From Hygrocybe punicea (Eukaryota; Basidiomycota; Agaricomycetes; Agaricales; Hygrophoraceae): 64,000 bases of DNA. The notes under the pieces were generated by a model, which was not told the origin of the DNA, searched no databases, and saw only the letters and a program-made list of their open reading frames with translations. The position numbers and the translations under genes were made by a program. The DNA is taken from positions 1,426,001 through 1,490,000 of the forward strand of contig OY744466.1 of NCBI GenBank assembly GCA_963556145.1. The letters are read 5' to 3'. Every line of letters begins with the position of its first letter. Positions within the stretch are counted from its first letter, which is position 1. This document shows, in pieces, positions 34,801 through 45,800 of the stretch.

Positions 34801-35499
34801 AATGTGGATCGGCGGGAAGTAGTCCGTATTGAACTGGCCTTTCTCGGATTCGTTCCAGGCGAAGGCGGCTTCTTGCGTTTTGATGATATGGTGGCCGAGT
34901 TTTTCTTCCTCAGGCCAAAGGAATCCATCCGGGTTCATCGGCATCGCGTCGTGTCGTTCCTGGGTATAGCGGGTGCCGGGTGTAAAGTCGGGCGGGTGAG
35001 TCGGGAGCGTGGGTAAATCGGCTAGCAGGTCGCCGGTGATCTCGCGTATGATGCGGTATTCGTCGGGGAGAGTGGTAGAAATTGGGCGGATACGATCGGC
35101 TACCTTCTTATACTTTTTCTTGGTAACGACTCCTTTTAGGTCCCTGGTAGGGGGGGTGGTATACGAGATATAAGTAGCGTGTTCAGTAGAGGCTTTGTTA
35201 CAAATATTCGAAGAGGAAATATGTGACGCAGGAGCGGAGACGGAACAAGACGAAGGAAGGGTATCGGTAGTATGTAGCTGATTTTGTACATCGGTCAACA
35301 ATGAAATGTACTGGGCGGCAGTCTGAGGCTGAGACGAAGAGAAATCTAAATCGATAGAAAAACATAAGTCCTCTTCTAGGGGAAACGGCAAAAGGGAAGC
35401 ATAGTTCGTGGTATAGGTGTGGTCGCTTTCGAGTGGCGGCTTCTCATCTCCCGGTGCGTCCTTTCCGAGAGGTATCTCCGGGTCCTCGACTTCTAAAAA
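31843..35499 (-). pseudogene. Ty3/Gypsy pol of element A (RT-RNase H-integrase), one premature stop
   Basis: Opens in the -1 frame at the gag stop and runs to TAA 31843-31845. RT: HDLQPLNTVTIRDPAVPPMT, FDLFVSFDQ, MGYTNSPQI and YMDD. RNase H: ILAVDSSVLGVGFVLMQ and a YSQSKLELYGL segment. Integrase: zinc-binding HDSLGHKG...SCHQCQ, Asp in YVDTMFMP, VTDNGKPFVE and the Glu of ANGPVERRH. C-terminal GPMVVVRKTEGGSYIL is a GPY/F-like module. A TGA at 32281-32283 interrupts it before that module; copy B has CGA at the same codon. The rest is open. Confidence 0.88.
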
Positions 35500-35500
35500 T
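35493..35500 (-). promoter_or_regulatory. Putative -1 frameshift site at the gag stop (element A)
   Basis: Sequence ATTTTTAG: gag reads TTT-TAG, pol reads TTT-TTA-G one base back, so a P-site slip on T5 avoids the stop. Pol has no ATG close to its start and its frame is open across the overlap. The same site occurs in copy B at 42881-42888. Confidence 0.6.
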
Positions 35501-37748
35501 CCAGCTTTCCGGTGTCGGACCGCTCTCGTCGGTTCTTTTGGTTGTGCTCGATGGTGGGCAAGGTGACGACGGCGCCGGTGTTTGGATCCGTGATCGTGAC
35601 CTGTGGTTCTCCGTTTTTATAATCCTTCGTAAGGGCCTCGGAAAGCGTGAAGAACGGGCGGCCGATGAGGATCTCGTAGGGGGCGTCATCGATGACTTGG
35701 ACTTGGAGGAAAAGATCGACGTCGCCAAAAGTGAATTTTAGGTTGGCGATCCGGCCGAGGGTGTCGTTGTCGCTTTTATTTGCCGACTGCATCCGCATCT
35801 TCATATTTTGGAGGCCGTAACCAAGTTTCTCCCAAATATCGCGCTGCATGCCGATGATCATGGAACTGTTGTCGAGGACGCACTCGAATACGAATTTGCC
35901 GTTGATGAGCGGGTAGACCGCACGGAGAGGGACTGAGTTGCGGCCGACGACGAGCGGGATGTTTTCCTGACAGTGTTGACAGGCGCGAGTGGGGATTTCG
36001 GGTGCGTGAAAATGGAAGACCTTGACGTTGTTATTCTCGGCGGTGACCTTTTTCGACGTAGTGAGGTCCTTCATGTGACGGCAGGCGTCGGACGACATGG
36101 CCAAAAGTTCTCGTTGCGAAATACAGACTTGAGAATCGAGTGCGTGGTCGATGACGGATTTGGCGATACCGGGATCTTCGATGGGGGCTTGGTAGCGGTA
36201 CTGGGGGTGCGATGCGGGAAGGTTCTGGGGAGTGCGCGGTACAAGGGCGGTCGGCTCGGTCGGCCGCGTGTTCGAAGGGGGGACTATGGTGATCGGCTGC
36301 TCGTTGATAGGTCTGGCCGTTTTCTCGGCGGGTTTCGCGGCGGGGACAGACGTGGAAGTGGTGGGCAGATTGGGAAACATTTCTCTAGACTTACCTTTCG
36401 CCTTTGATGGGATCTCTACACCGTCGAATCTAACCCGTTTACGAAGCCGCTGCACTTTGGCTTCCAGAACCTTAATCTGTTCGTTGTCGTCGTCGATGTC
36501 GGACGTCGTGGACTGAAAGATGTCGGCGTACTCGGTAGTGGCCTCTGGTTCGTAGGTGGGTACTTCGACGGCGGAGACGAAGTTAGCTTTGACATGAGGC
36601 GGCGGGTCGCGTTGGAACGGTTCTGTGGGGTTGCGGGCAGGGGGAGCGCGGTTGCCGGGGTTCTGTGCGTGCCACGCGTCGAAGCGTTCCCTCATATTTT
36701 TGCCGACGATAGCCTTTGGAAGATACATTCCGTTAGGCAACACGATGCGGCCGTGCTCGTTCTTGCGGCATATCCCGTCTCGAGTGTACTGCTCGCAAAT
36801 AGGACAATCGCGTATACGATGGAACGGGTCGTCGCAAAAGAGGCAGTTGAAATTGGTGAAACCCTGTCCCGTGGTGGTCGGCTCAGCCCTATTTGCACAT
36901 GGCTTTGGGGGGTTGTTGCGTTCGGTGAGGGCCTGTGTGAGGACGGCGAGTTGTTGCGAAACGAGACGAAATAGGTCAGATACGTTAGGTTCGACCGGTT
37001 CCGCTTTAGGAATGACCGGGTCATAGTGAGCGGGTGGCGGGTAGCGGGTGGCGGGTTCTATTGGAGTCGAGTACCGGATGGCGGCAGGCGACGTTGACGA
37101 TAGACGAGAGACGGTGGACGGTTCGGCCGCAGTTCCGGCCAGCAGGAAGTGGGCGCAATTGTGGAAGTCCTGGAAGTCGTAAGGGTCGCTATGGAAATGG
37201 TTCAGCTTTTGGTACTGCAGACGGGTTTTGATGTCCTTTTTAAGCTCGACATGGAAGCCGTTCTCGTACGCGATGTTGCGTTCTCGGGGAGAGATCCGAC
37301 CCTTGTCTAGAAGAAACCCTGAGATCCGGATGAACTCGCGGTAATATTTGCCAAGTTCAGCGCGGGTACGGATACCGTAAGCGGTTTGGGTGTGCGTAAG
37401 ACGGTCGAGATCCGCCATAGTGTACCGGTGATCGTCTTCCGTGCCCGGGTATAGCACGAGTACGCTCCTTTTGAATGCGGCATAATCGACGCCGGTCGCG
37501 CTAGGTAAACTTGCCCAAAGCTCGTAGTCGCTAAGCGACGCGTAGCGCAGACTATGCTTGATGCGTCCTGCGTCGTCGAGAGCGGCATCGGCAGCAAGTA
37601 TCTCGACTTCTTCAAAGAAGCGGTTTAAATTGAGCGGGTTCCCGTCGAAGGTCGGGGCCGTGGAGTGACCGCGAGCGGGCATTTGTCGTGGAGTAACATG
37701 GGGAGCGGTAACGTGGGGAGCGGTCGAAGATCCAGAGGTCGAAGTCAT
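35493..37748 (-). CDS. Gag-protease polyprotein of Gypsy element A, intact (751 aa)
   Basis: ATG 37748 to TAG 35493-35495. Order: Ser/Pro-rich start, capsid-like helical part (NLNRFFEEVEILAADAAL, YRLTH-type segments), a zinc knuckle near residue 302 (C-x2-C-x4-H-x4-C, NCLFCDDPFHRIRDC), a coiled-coil acidic stretch, then a retropepsin-like domain. In the protease, VLDNSSM near residue 626 stands where DTG/DSG is usual, and the hydrophobic ILIGRPFF motif follows near 695. The DNS variant is odd but is the same in copy B. It ends at a TTTTTAG sequence from which pol continues in the -1 frame. Confidence 0.87.
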   Translation of the reverse strand: MTSTSGSSTAPHVTAPHVTPRQMPARGHSTAPTFDGNPLNLNRFFEEVEILAADAALDDAGRIKHSLRYASLSDYELWASLPSATGVDYAAFKRSVLVLYPGTEDDHRYTMADLDRLTHTQTAYGIRTRAELGKYYREFIRISGFLLDKGRISPRERNIAYENGFHVELKKDIKTRLQYQKLNHFHSDPYDFQDFHNCAHFLLAGTAAEPSTVSRLSSTSPAAIRYSTPIEPATRYPPPAHYDPVIPKAEPVEPNVSDLFRLVSQQLAVLTQALTERNNPPKPCANRAEPTTTGQGFTNFNCLFCDDPFHRIRDCPICEQYTRDGICRKNEHGRIVLPNGMYLPKAIVGKNMRERFDAWHAQNPGNRAPPARNPTEPFQRDPPPHVKANFVSAVEVPTYEPEATTEYADIFQSTTSDIDDDNEQIKVLEAKVQRLRKRVRFDGVEIPSKAKGKSREMFPNLPTTSTSVPAAKPAEKTARPINEQPITIVPPSNTRPTEPTALVPRTPQNLPASHPQYRYQAPIEDPGIAKSVIDHALDSQVCISQRELLAMSSDACRHMKDLTTSKKVTAENNNVKVFHFHAPEIPTRACQHCQENIPLVVGRNSVPLRAVYPLINGKFVFECVLDNSSMIIGMQRDIWEKLGYGLQNMKMRMQSANKSDNDTLGRIANLKFTFGDVDLFLQVQVIDDAPYEILIGRPFFTLSEALTKDYKNGEPQVTITDPNTGAVVTLPTIEHNQKNRRERSDTGKLDF

Positions 37749-38294
37749 TGTGGGTGGAAGAAGCTGAAATGTCGATGAAGCGGTTGTCGGGTGTACGATG
37801 AGCGGGTCGGGTAACGTGGGCGATGACAGCGTGGACGAAGACGAAGACGGGGACGATGTCGATGACGGAGTTTTCGATGTCGAGAGCGAAGACGGAGACG
37901 ATGACGATGACGGAGTTTTCGATGTCGAGAGCGAAGACGTGGATGGGGGTTCTAGCGAGGTCGAAGTCGGGGACGTAGGCGATGCGGGTGTCGAACTGAG
38001 ATCGGATGAGTCGGGTGTAATGGTAATTATCGGTATATCGACCGATTCGAGACTGTCGGATGAAAGATATAGGGGGGTGTTTGACCCTGAGACGAGCGGG
38101 AGATTGTTATGTCGAGCGAGGTGGTCGGGTACTAGCTGGAAGAAGTCGTCGTCGATTGTCGGGTCGAAGGCGGCTAAAGAGAGTTCTTGTTGAAGAGTTC
38201 TTCGAGGAAGATCTCGAAGACGACGGTCAGAGGGAGGGATACGGGAAGAGGAAGCTATGGTGGTGCTAGACTATTCCTCGCGGTGGGCTCCAGA
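37749..38294 (-). other. Leader of element A with primer-binding site (38276-38292)
   Basis: Two bases inside the 5' LTR, TGGAGCCCACCGCGAGG (minus strand) begins with TGG as expected for pairing with a tRNA 3' end; I do not name the tRNA. The rest up to the gag ATG is an open Ser/Thr/Pro-rich frame in phase with gag, with no ATG. It includes two copies of a 45-bp repeat (around 37860-37945). Confidence 0.6.
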
Positions 38295-38659
38295 TGTAAA
38301 GGCGAGGTCGGGGTGGCTGCGGAATAATAATCCTAAGCCTGTGGGGTCAGCGTAGAAGTGACTAGGAATAGTCTAACAAGCTTCAGTAAGATAATAGGAT
38401 ATAAAAAGTAAGAAGCCGCCGAGTAAACTACTGAAATCTATCGAGACCGATCGAAGCCGACGAAGCCGACGATGTCGGGTACGGCGGGTCGGGTGTCGGG
38501 TGACGAGAAACGTAGAGATAAAGGCGGTAGAACGACGGGGAGGGCGTCGAGGAATCCGACGAGCAATGTGTGCGATGGAATTTACTGAGAGACTTAATTC
38601 TCAGAGAGAGGAAATGGGGGAACTGGTTTTTTTATTCTGAGACGGCGCTTGGGCACCGT
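38295..38659 (-). mobile_element. 5' LTR of element A, first part (365 bp)
   Basis: Starts TGTAAAGG (plus strand) and stops at CACCGT where a new LTR starts with TGTAGAGG. The missing 434 bp are at 61212-61645 in the other orientation; 365 + 434 minus the 4-bp CCGT overlap gives 795, the full LTR length. Confidence 0.88.
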
Positions 38660-39129
38660 TGTAGAGGGTCCTCGACCCTCTGAGGCCGTAACATCGATAT
38701 CTAGCGAATCCGCTCGAACCCGACGTCTCTAGCAATCTACGTTCGAACCCGACGCAACCCGACGCAACCCGATGCATACCGACTAGCACGGCCGCTCACG
38801 TACCTGGACGGTCTATCTCCTAAACTCACGGAACTTCAAATATCATAGATAGATCTCATCGGACTGGGATCCCGACATCGGACTTGCCTTATTCACGCCT
38901 AGCGTCTCCCTTATGGGGATATAGTAAAGTATATTGCATCTTTTACGGTTTTTTATATCTTCCACCCATTTTCCCTGTCATCGTCGCCTCGCAACGCTCT
39001 TCCTACTTCCCCATTTTTATTCTCCTTTGTCTCCTCTCATCGGCCGAGGACTCTCGTCCGAATCTAGGTACACAAATTTGTAGTATAAAAACGGTGCCCA
39101 AGCGCCGTCTCAGAATAAAAAAACCAGTT
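38660..39129 (+). mobile_element. Gypsy LTR start, inserted into the LTR of element A, runs into the gap
   Basis: Positions 1-470 of a plus-oriented LTR, starting TGTAGAGG. Left flank CCGT. Its LTR variants (for example CCTGGACGG, ACTCACGG) match those of the element C 3' LTR rather than the element B 3' LTR. From 38699 on it appears identical to 39330-39760. Confidence 0.8.
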
Positions 39130-39329
39130 NNNNNNNNNNNNNNNNNNNNNNNNNNNNNNNNNNNNNNNNNNNNNNNNNNNNNNNNNNNNNNNNNNNNNNN
39201 NNNNNNNNNNNNNNNNNNNNNNNNNNNNNNNNNNNNNNNNNNNNNNNNNNNNNNNNNNNNNNNNNNNNNNNNNNNNNNNNNNNNNNNNNNNNNNNNNNNN
39301 NNNNNNNNNNNNNNNNNNNNNNNNNNNNN
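39130..39329. other. Assembly gap, 200 N
   Basis: Exactly 200 N inside LTR sequence. The roughly 431 bp before the gap (38699-39129) and the first roughly 431 bp after it (39330-39760) read the same, so the true gap may be a negative one (overlapping contig ends). Confidence 0.95.
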
Positions 39330-40086
39330 ATCTAGCGAATCCGCTCGAACCCGACGTCTCTAGCAATCTACGTTCGAACCCGACGCAACCCGACGCAACC
39401 CGATGCATACCGACTAGCACGGCCGCTCACGTACCTGGACGGTCTATCTCCTAAACTCACGGAACTTCAAATATCATAGATAGATCTCATCGGACTGGGA
39501 TCCCGACATCGGACTTGCCTTATTCACGCCTAGCGTCTCCCTTATGGGGATATAGTAAAGTATATTGCATCTTTTACGGTTTTTTATATCTTCCACCCAT
39601 TTTCCCTGTCATCGTCGCCTCGCAACGCTCTTCCTACTTCCCCATTTTTATTCTCCTTTGTCTCCTCTCATCGGCCGAGGACTCTCGTCCGAATCTAGGT
39701 ACACAAATTTGTAGTATAAAAACGGTGCCCAAGCGCCGTCTCAGAATAAAAAAACCAGTTCCCCCATTTCCTCTCTCTGAGAATTAAGTCTCTCAGTAAA
39801 TTCCATCGCACACATTGCTCGTCGGATTCCTCGACGCCCTCCCCGTCGTTCTACCGCCTTTATCTCTACGTTTCTCGTCACCCGACACCCGACCCGCCGT
39901 ACCCGACATCGTCGGCTTCGTCGGCTTCGATCGGTCTCGATAGATTTCAGTAGTTTACTCGGCGGCTTCTTACTTTTTATATCCTATTATCTTACTGAAG
40001 CTTGTTAGACTATTCCTAGTCACTTCTACGCTGACCCCACAGGCTTAGGATTATTATTCCGCAGCCACCCCGACCTCGCCTTTACA
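39330..40086 (+). mobile_element. 5' LTR of Gypsy element B (from LTR position 40 on)
   Basis: Ends CCTTTACA at 40086, followed by TC and the primer-binding site 40089-40105. A TATAAAA box lies at about 39716-39722. It differs at about ten positions from the B 3' LTR (50162-50956). Confidence 0.88.
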
Positions 40087-40632
40087 TCTGGAGCCCACCG
40101 CGAGGAATAGTCTAGCACCACCATAGCTTCCTCTTCCCGTATCCCTCCCTCTGACCGTCGTCTTCGAGATCTTCCTCGAAGAACTCTTCAACAAGAACTC
40201 TCTTTAGCCGCCTTCGACCCGACAATCGACGACGACTTCTTCCAGCTAGTACCCGACCACCTCGCTCGACATAACAATCTCCCGCTCGTCTCAGGGTCAA
40301 ACACCCCCCTATATCTTTCATCCGACAGTCTCGAATCGGTCGATATACCGATAATTACCATTACACCTGACTCATCCGATCTCAGTTCGACACCCGCATC
40401 GCCTACGTCCCCGACTTCGACCTCGCTAGAACCCCCATCCACGTCTTCGCTCTCGACATCGAAAACTCCGTCATCGTCATCGTCTCCGTCTTCGCTCTCG
40501 ACATCGAAAACTCCGTCATCGACATCGTCCCCGTCTTCGTCTTCGTCCACGCTGTCATCGCCCACGTTACCCGACCCGCTCATCGTACACCCGACAACCG
40601 CTTCATCGACATTTCAGCTTCTTCCACCCACA
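40087..40632 (+). other. Leader of element B with primer-binding site and ATG-less open frame
   Basis: Primer-binding site TGGAGCCCACCGCGAGG at 40089-40105. From about 40110 the gag frame is open without an ATG (LAAFDPTIDDDFFQLVPDHL, then a Ser/Pro-rich stretch with a 45-bp repeat duplicated at about 40437-40530). It may be translated through a spliced or non-AUG start. Confidence 0.5.
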
Positions 40633-42888
40633 ATGACTTCGACCTCTGGATCTTCGACCGCTCCCCACGTTACCGCTCCCCATGTTACTCCACGACAAAT
40701 GCCCGCTCGCGGTCACTCCACGGCCCCAACCTTCGACGGGAACCCGCTCAATTTAAACCGCTTCTTTGAAGAAGTCGAGATACTTGCTGCCGATGCCGCT
40801 CTCGACGACGCAGGATGCATCAAGCATAGTCTGCGCTACGCGTCGCTTAGCGACTACGAGCTTTGGGCAAGTTTACCTAGCGCGACCGGCGTCGATTATG
40901 CCGCATTCAAGAAGAGCGTACTCGTGCTATACCCGGGTACGGAAGACGATCACCGGTACACTATGGCGGATCTCGACCGTCTTACGCACACCCAAACCGC
41001 TTACGGTATCCGTACCCGCGCTGAACTTGGCGAATATTACCGCGAGTTCATCCGGATCTCGGGATTCCTCTTAGACAAGGGTCGAATCTCTCCCTGAGAA
41101 CGCAACATCGGGTACGAGAACGGCTTCCATGTCGAGCTTAAAAAGGACATCAAAACCCGTCTGCAGTACCAAAAGCCGAACCATTTCCATAGCGACCCTT
41201 ACGACTTCCAGGATTTCCACAATTGCGCCCACTTCTTGCTGGCCGGAACCGCGGCCGAACCGTCCACCGTCTCTCGTCTATCGTCAACGTCGCCTGCCGC
41301 CATCCGGTACTCGACTCCAATGGAACCCGCCACCCGCTACCCGCCACCCGCTCGCTATGACCCGGTCATTCCTAAAGCGGAACCGGTCGAACCTAACGTA
41401 TCCGACCTATTTCGTCTCATTTCGCAACAACTCGCTGTCCTCACGCAAGCCCTCACCGAACGCAACAACCCCCCAAAGCCGTGTGCAAATAGGGCTGAGC
41501 CGACCACCACAGGACAGGGTTTCACCAATTTCAACTGCCTCTTTTGCGACGACCCGTTCCATCGTATACGCGATTGTCCTATTTGCGAGCAGTACACTCG
41601 AGACGGGATATGCCGCAAGAACAAGCACGGCCGCATCGTATTGCCTAACGGAATGTATCTTCCAAAGGCTATCGTCGGCAAAAATATGAGGGAACGCTTC
41701 GACGCGTGGCACGCACAGAACCCCGGCAACCGCGCTCCCCCTGCCCGCAACCCCACAGAACCGTTCCAACGCGACCCGCCGCCTCATGTCAAAGCTAACT
41801 TCGTCTCCGCTGTCGAAGTAACCACCTATGAACCAGAGGCCACTACCGAGTACGCCGACATCTTTCAGTCCACGACGTCCGACATCGACGACGACAACGA
41901 ACAGATTAAGGTTCTGGAAGCCAAAGTGCAGCGGCTTCGTAAACGGGTTAGATTCGACGGTGTAGAGATCCCATCAAAGGCGAAAGGTAAGTCTAGAGAA
42001 ATGTTTCCCAATCTGCCCACCACTTCCACGTCTGTCCCCGCCGCGAAACCCGCCGAGAAAACGGCCAGACCTATCAACGAGCAGCCGATCACCATAGTCC
42101 CCCCTTCGAACACGCGGCCGACCGAGCCGACCGCCCTTGTACCGCGCACTCCCCAGAACCTTCCCGCATCGCACCCCCAGTACCGCTACCAAGCCCCCAT
42201 CGAAGATCCCGGTATCGCCAAATCCGTCATCGACCACGCACTCGATTCTCAAGTCTGTATTTCGCAACGAGAACTTTTGGCCATGTCGTCCGACGCCTGC
42301 CGTCACATGAAGGACCTCACTACGTCGAAAAAGGTCACCGCCGAGAATAACAACGTCGAGGTCTTCCATTTTCACGCACCCGAAATCCCCACTCGCGCCT
42401 GTCAACACTGTCAGGAAAACATCCCGCTCGTCGTCGGCCGCAACTCAGTCCCTCTCCGTGCGGTCTACCCGCTCATCAACGGCAAATTCGTATTCGAGTG
42501 CGTCCTCGACAACAGTTCCATGATCATCGGCATGCAGCGCGATATTTGGGAGAAACTTGGTTACGGCCTCCAAAATATGAAGATGCGGATGCAGTCGGCA
42601 AATAAAAGCGACAACGACACCCTCGGCCGGATCGCCAACCTAAAATTCACTTTTGGCGACGTCGATCTTTTCCTCCAAGTCCAAGTCATCGATGACGCCC
42701 CCTACGAGATCCTCATCGGCCGCCCGTTCTTCACGCTTTCCGAGGCCCTTACGAAGGATTATAAAAACGGAGAACCACAGGTCACGATCACGGATCCAAA
42801 CACCGGCGCCGTCGTCACCTTGCCCACCATCGAGCACAACCAAAAGAACCGACGAGAGCGGTCCGACACCGGAAAGCCGGATTTTTAG
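40633..42888 (+). pseudogene. Gag-protease of Gypsy element B, one premature stop
   Basis: Same 751-codon layout as element A, with zinc knuckle (from 41536), DNS protease motif (42508) and IGRPFF. A TGA at 41095-41097 replaces the CGA of copy A (ISP-R-ERN); otherwise the frame is open to TAG 42886-42888. The two copies differ by only a few residues. Confidence 0.87.
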
Positions 42889-45800
42889 AAGTCGAGGACC
42901 CGGAGATACCTCTCGGAAAGGACGCACCGGGAGATGAGAAGCCGCCACTCAAAAGCGACCTCACCTATACCACGAACTATGCTTCCCTTTTGCCGTTTCC
43001 CCTAGAAGAGGACTTATGTTTTTCTATCGATTTAGATTTCTCTTCGTCTCAGCCTCAGACTGCCGCCCAGTACATTTCATTGTTGACCGATGTACAAAAT
43101 CAGCTACATACTACCGATACCCTTCCTTCGTCTTGTTCCGTCTCCGCTCCTGCGTCACATATTTCCTCTTCGAATATTTGTAACAAAGCCTCTACTGAAC
43201 ACGCTACTTATATCTCGTATACCACCCCCCCTACCAGGGACCTAAAAGGAGTCGTTACCAAGAAAAAGTATAAGAAGGTAGCCGATCGTATCCGCCCAAT
43301 TTCTACCACTCTCCCCGACGAATACCGCATCATACGCGAGATCACCGGCGACCTGCTAGCCGATTTACCCACGCTCCCGACTCACCCGCCCGACTTTACA
43401 CCCGGCACCCGCTATACCCAGGAACGACACGACGCGATGCCGATGAACCCGGATGGATTCCTTTGGCCTGAGGAAGAAAAACTCGGCCACCATATCATCA
43501 AAACGCAAGAAGCCGCCTTCGCCTGGAACGAATCCGAGAAAGGCCAGTTCAATACGGACTACTTCCCGCCGATCCACATTCCCACCGTACCGCACGACCC
43601 GTGGGTCCATCGCAATATCCCAATCCCACCCGGCATCCTTAACGAAGTCATCGGCATCATCAAAGACAAAATTAATGCCGGTACCTATGAACCCTCGAAT
43701 TCGTCATATCGCTCCCGCTGGTTTTGCGTTTTGAAAAAGGACGGGAAGTCTCTTCGAATCGTCCACGATCTACAGCCGCTTAACACCGTCACTATCCGCG
43801 ATCCCGCTGTACCGCCCATGACCGATGGAGTAGTGGGACCTGGCAGTCACGTGACTGGGTTCCCACGGTTGACCTAGTTAGTAGCCTTCCTGATGTAGTA
43901 GAGAGACCCATTCCTATCCTATCCAGTCGACTTCCACCTCGAGTCCTGCGTGAGCCCCCGGAGAGGTACCTCGGTACCTCTCCATCGTGGTGATGAGAGT
44001 GTCTTCGACTCACTGATGCCTTTCTTTTTTTGGGATTTTCTCCTCTTTTGCCTTTCTTTGCTGGATTTTCTCGCGAGACGATTCTTGACGGCCTCACCAC
44101 CCACTGCCGCGCAGCCACGCATCTTCTCTTCATTCACGGCCGTACAACACCCAGTTACCCCGGTGCACATGTCCAACCCAATAGGGCCCCGCGTTGCCCC
44201 GCGTTGATCCAAAAACACGCCGGCGACCCTTCTCAGCACCCAAGCGACAGGCCACGTCAACTTTTTTCGACCCCCCGTTATTCATCGTTTTCACGCCCAA
44301 GACCACCCCCCAACGCCTTGGTTCGATGCTCTATGGCCCCACCCCGCTGCCCATCACTTGAAAACACCGCCGCGACTCCGTTTGCACCCCCAACGCCCAC
44401 CCGCGTCGTGCCACGTCATCGCCCTTGGACCCCCGTTTTTCGTGAACCCTGGCCCCACGCGTATCCATCCAAGCCCCAAGATCCACGCTCGACGACCCAA
44501 TGCCCCGTTCACGCCCAAACGAACCCCCCGTTGCAGCCCACGTCGGATATCCCGCGTACCGCCATATCATAGCCTTTCAACCCCCGTTTCTTCGTGTACA
44601 CCAGCCCAACCCACACTCATTCGACCTTTCCGCACCCCTGTTCCACCGGCCAGAACCCCCCATTCCCCTCCATCGCGCCAAACGAGCCCCTGCCGTCGTT
44701 TTCAGACACCCGGGCCACCCGCCACGTCACCATCGCGCGGCCCCGTTCTGCCAACATACCCAGCCCCGGACCGACTCACGAAGCTCGCGGCCCACCCGTT
44801 CACCATCCCGGAGCACCCCACCCCTCCAATACCGCGAGTGGACTGTGCCCGCCGTTCCCAGACCCCCACCGCGTTCCGCCACGTCACCACCCCCCGGCCG
44901 GTTTCTTGCACCATGCCCGGCCCCGCGAGCCCTCGTTCAGCTCCCCGTGGCCCCGTTCTCGACCGTGGTGACTACCAAGGACAACCCAACGGCACCATGT
45001 ACCCCATGCCGACCCAACGAACCGCCGCGATCCCTTCGCGTGATACGCCTACCCCCTTCGCGTCGAGATACTATGCCCTCTCTCGTCCCCGTTCCCCCCC
45101 ACCTCTGGATGTCGATTAAAGTCTACCTACGAGCCGTCACTACACTTGTTCATACACCTGTTCACCTAGTTCCACCAACACCGTTACGTTTTCGATCACC
45201 AGAACTTGCACGCTGCACTGAGTACTTGCCAGAGCAATTCGAGCGATTTTGGATCTTGCGTCGTAAGCCCTAACCCTCGTGAGGAAGGCATTCGGAGAGT
45301 TTGAGTTTGAGAGAGGAGTTCTATAGAGTCTGGTCATCTACCGCCCCCTGCGCGAGGACGACTTCCCGCTTCACGATATAAGGCCCTGGCCTTGAGTCAA
45401 GGCTTTCTGAGGGACTGGGAGTTGTGGCTTTAGAGTTTTTTGGTCAGTTTCGTTCGTTTTGTGTTCTTTTCTGTAGCAGTTGGCGACGAGGGCGTCGCCA
45501 TGAGGAAAAGGGGCACTTGGAGTAGTGGGACCTGGCAGTCACGTGACTGGGTTCCCACGGTTGACCTAGTTAGTAGCCTTCCTGATGTAGTAGAGAGACC
45601 CATTCCTATCCTATCCAGTCGACTTCCACCTCGAGTCCTGCGTGAGCCCCCGGAGAGGTACCTCGGTACCTCTCCACCGAGCACTTGGCCGAGGCCTTTG
45701 GCGGCCACTCTTGCTACGCTTCCTTCGACCTCTTCGTCTCTTTCGACCAACGCCTCGTCCACCCCTCGTCTCGTGACTATATGACCTTTCAGTCTCCACT

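Noticed and set aside
38884..39363. Repeated frame starting MPYSRLASPLWGY (also at 39515, 50386, 61436, 61936)
   Set aside because: Lies wholly inside the LTR and spans promoter sequence; it repeats only because the LTR does.
40188..40583. Acidic Asp/Ser frame antisense to the Gypsy leader
   Set aside because: Shadow of the Ser/Pro-rich leader frame on the other strand; no start context or splice support.
44358..45273. Pro-rich frames of 253 and 257 aa in the TRIM-like element
   Set aside because: Overlapping frames in a C-rich interior, no gag motif, no zinc knuckle; the composition alone explains them.
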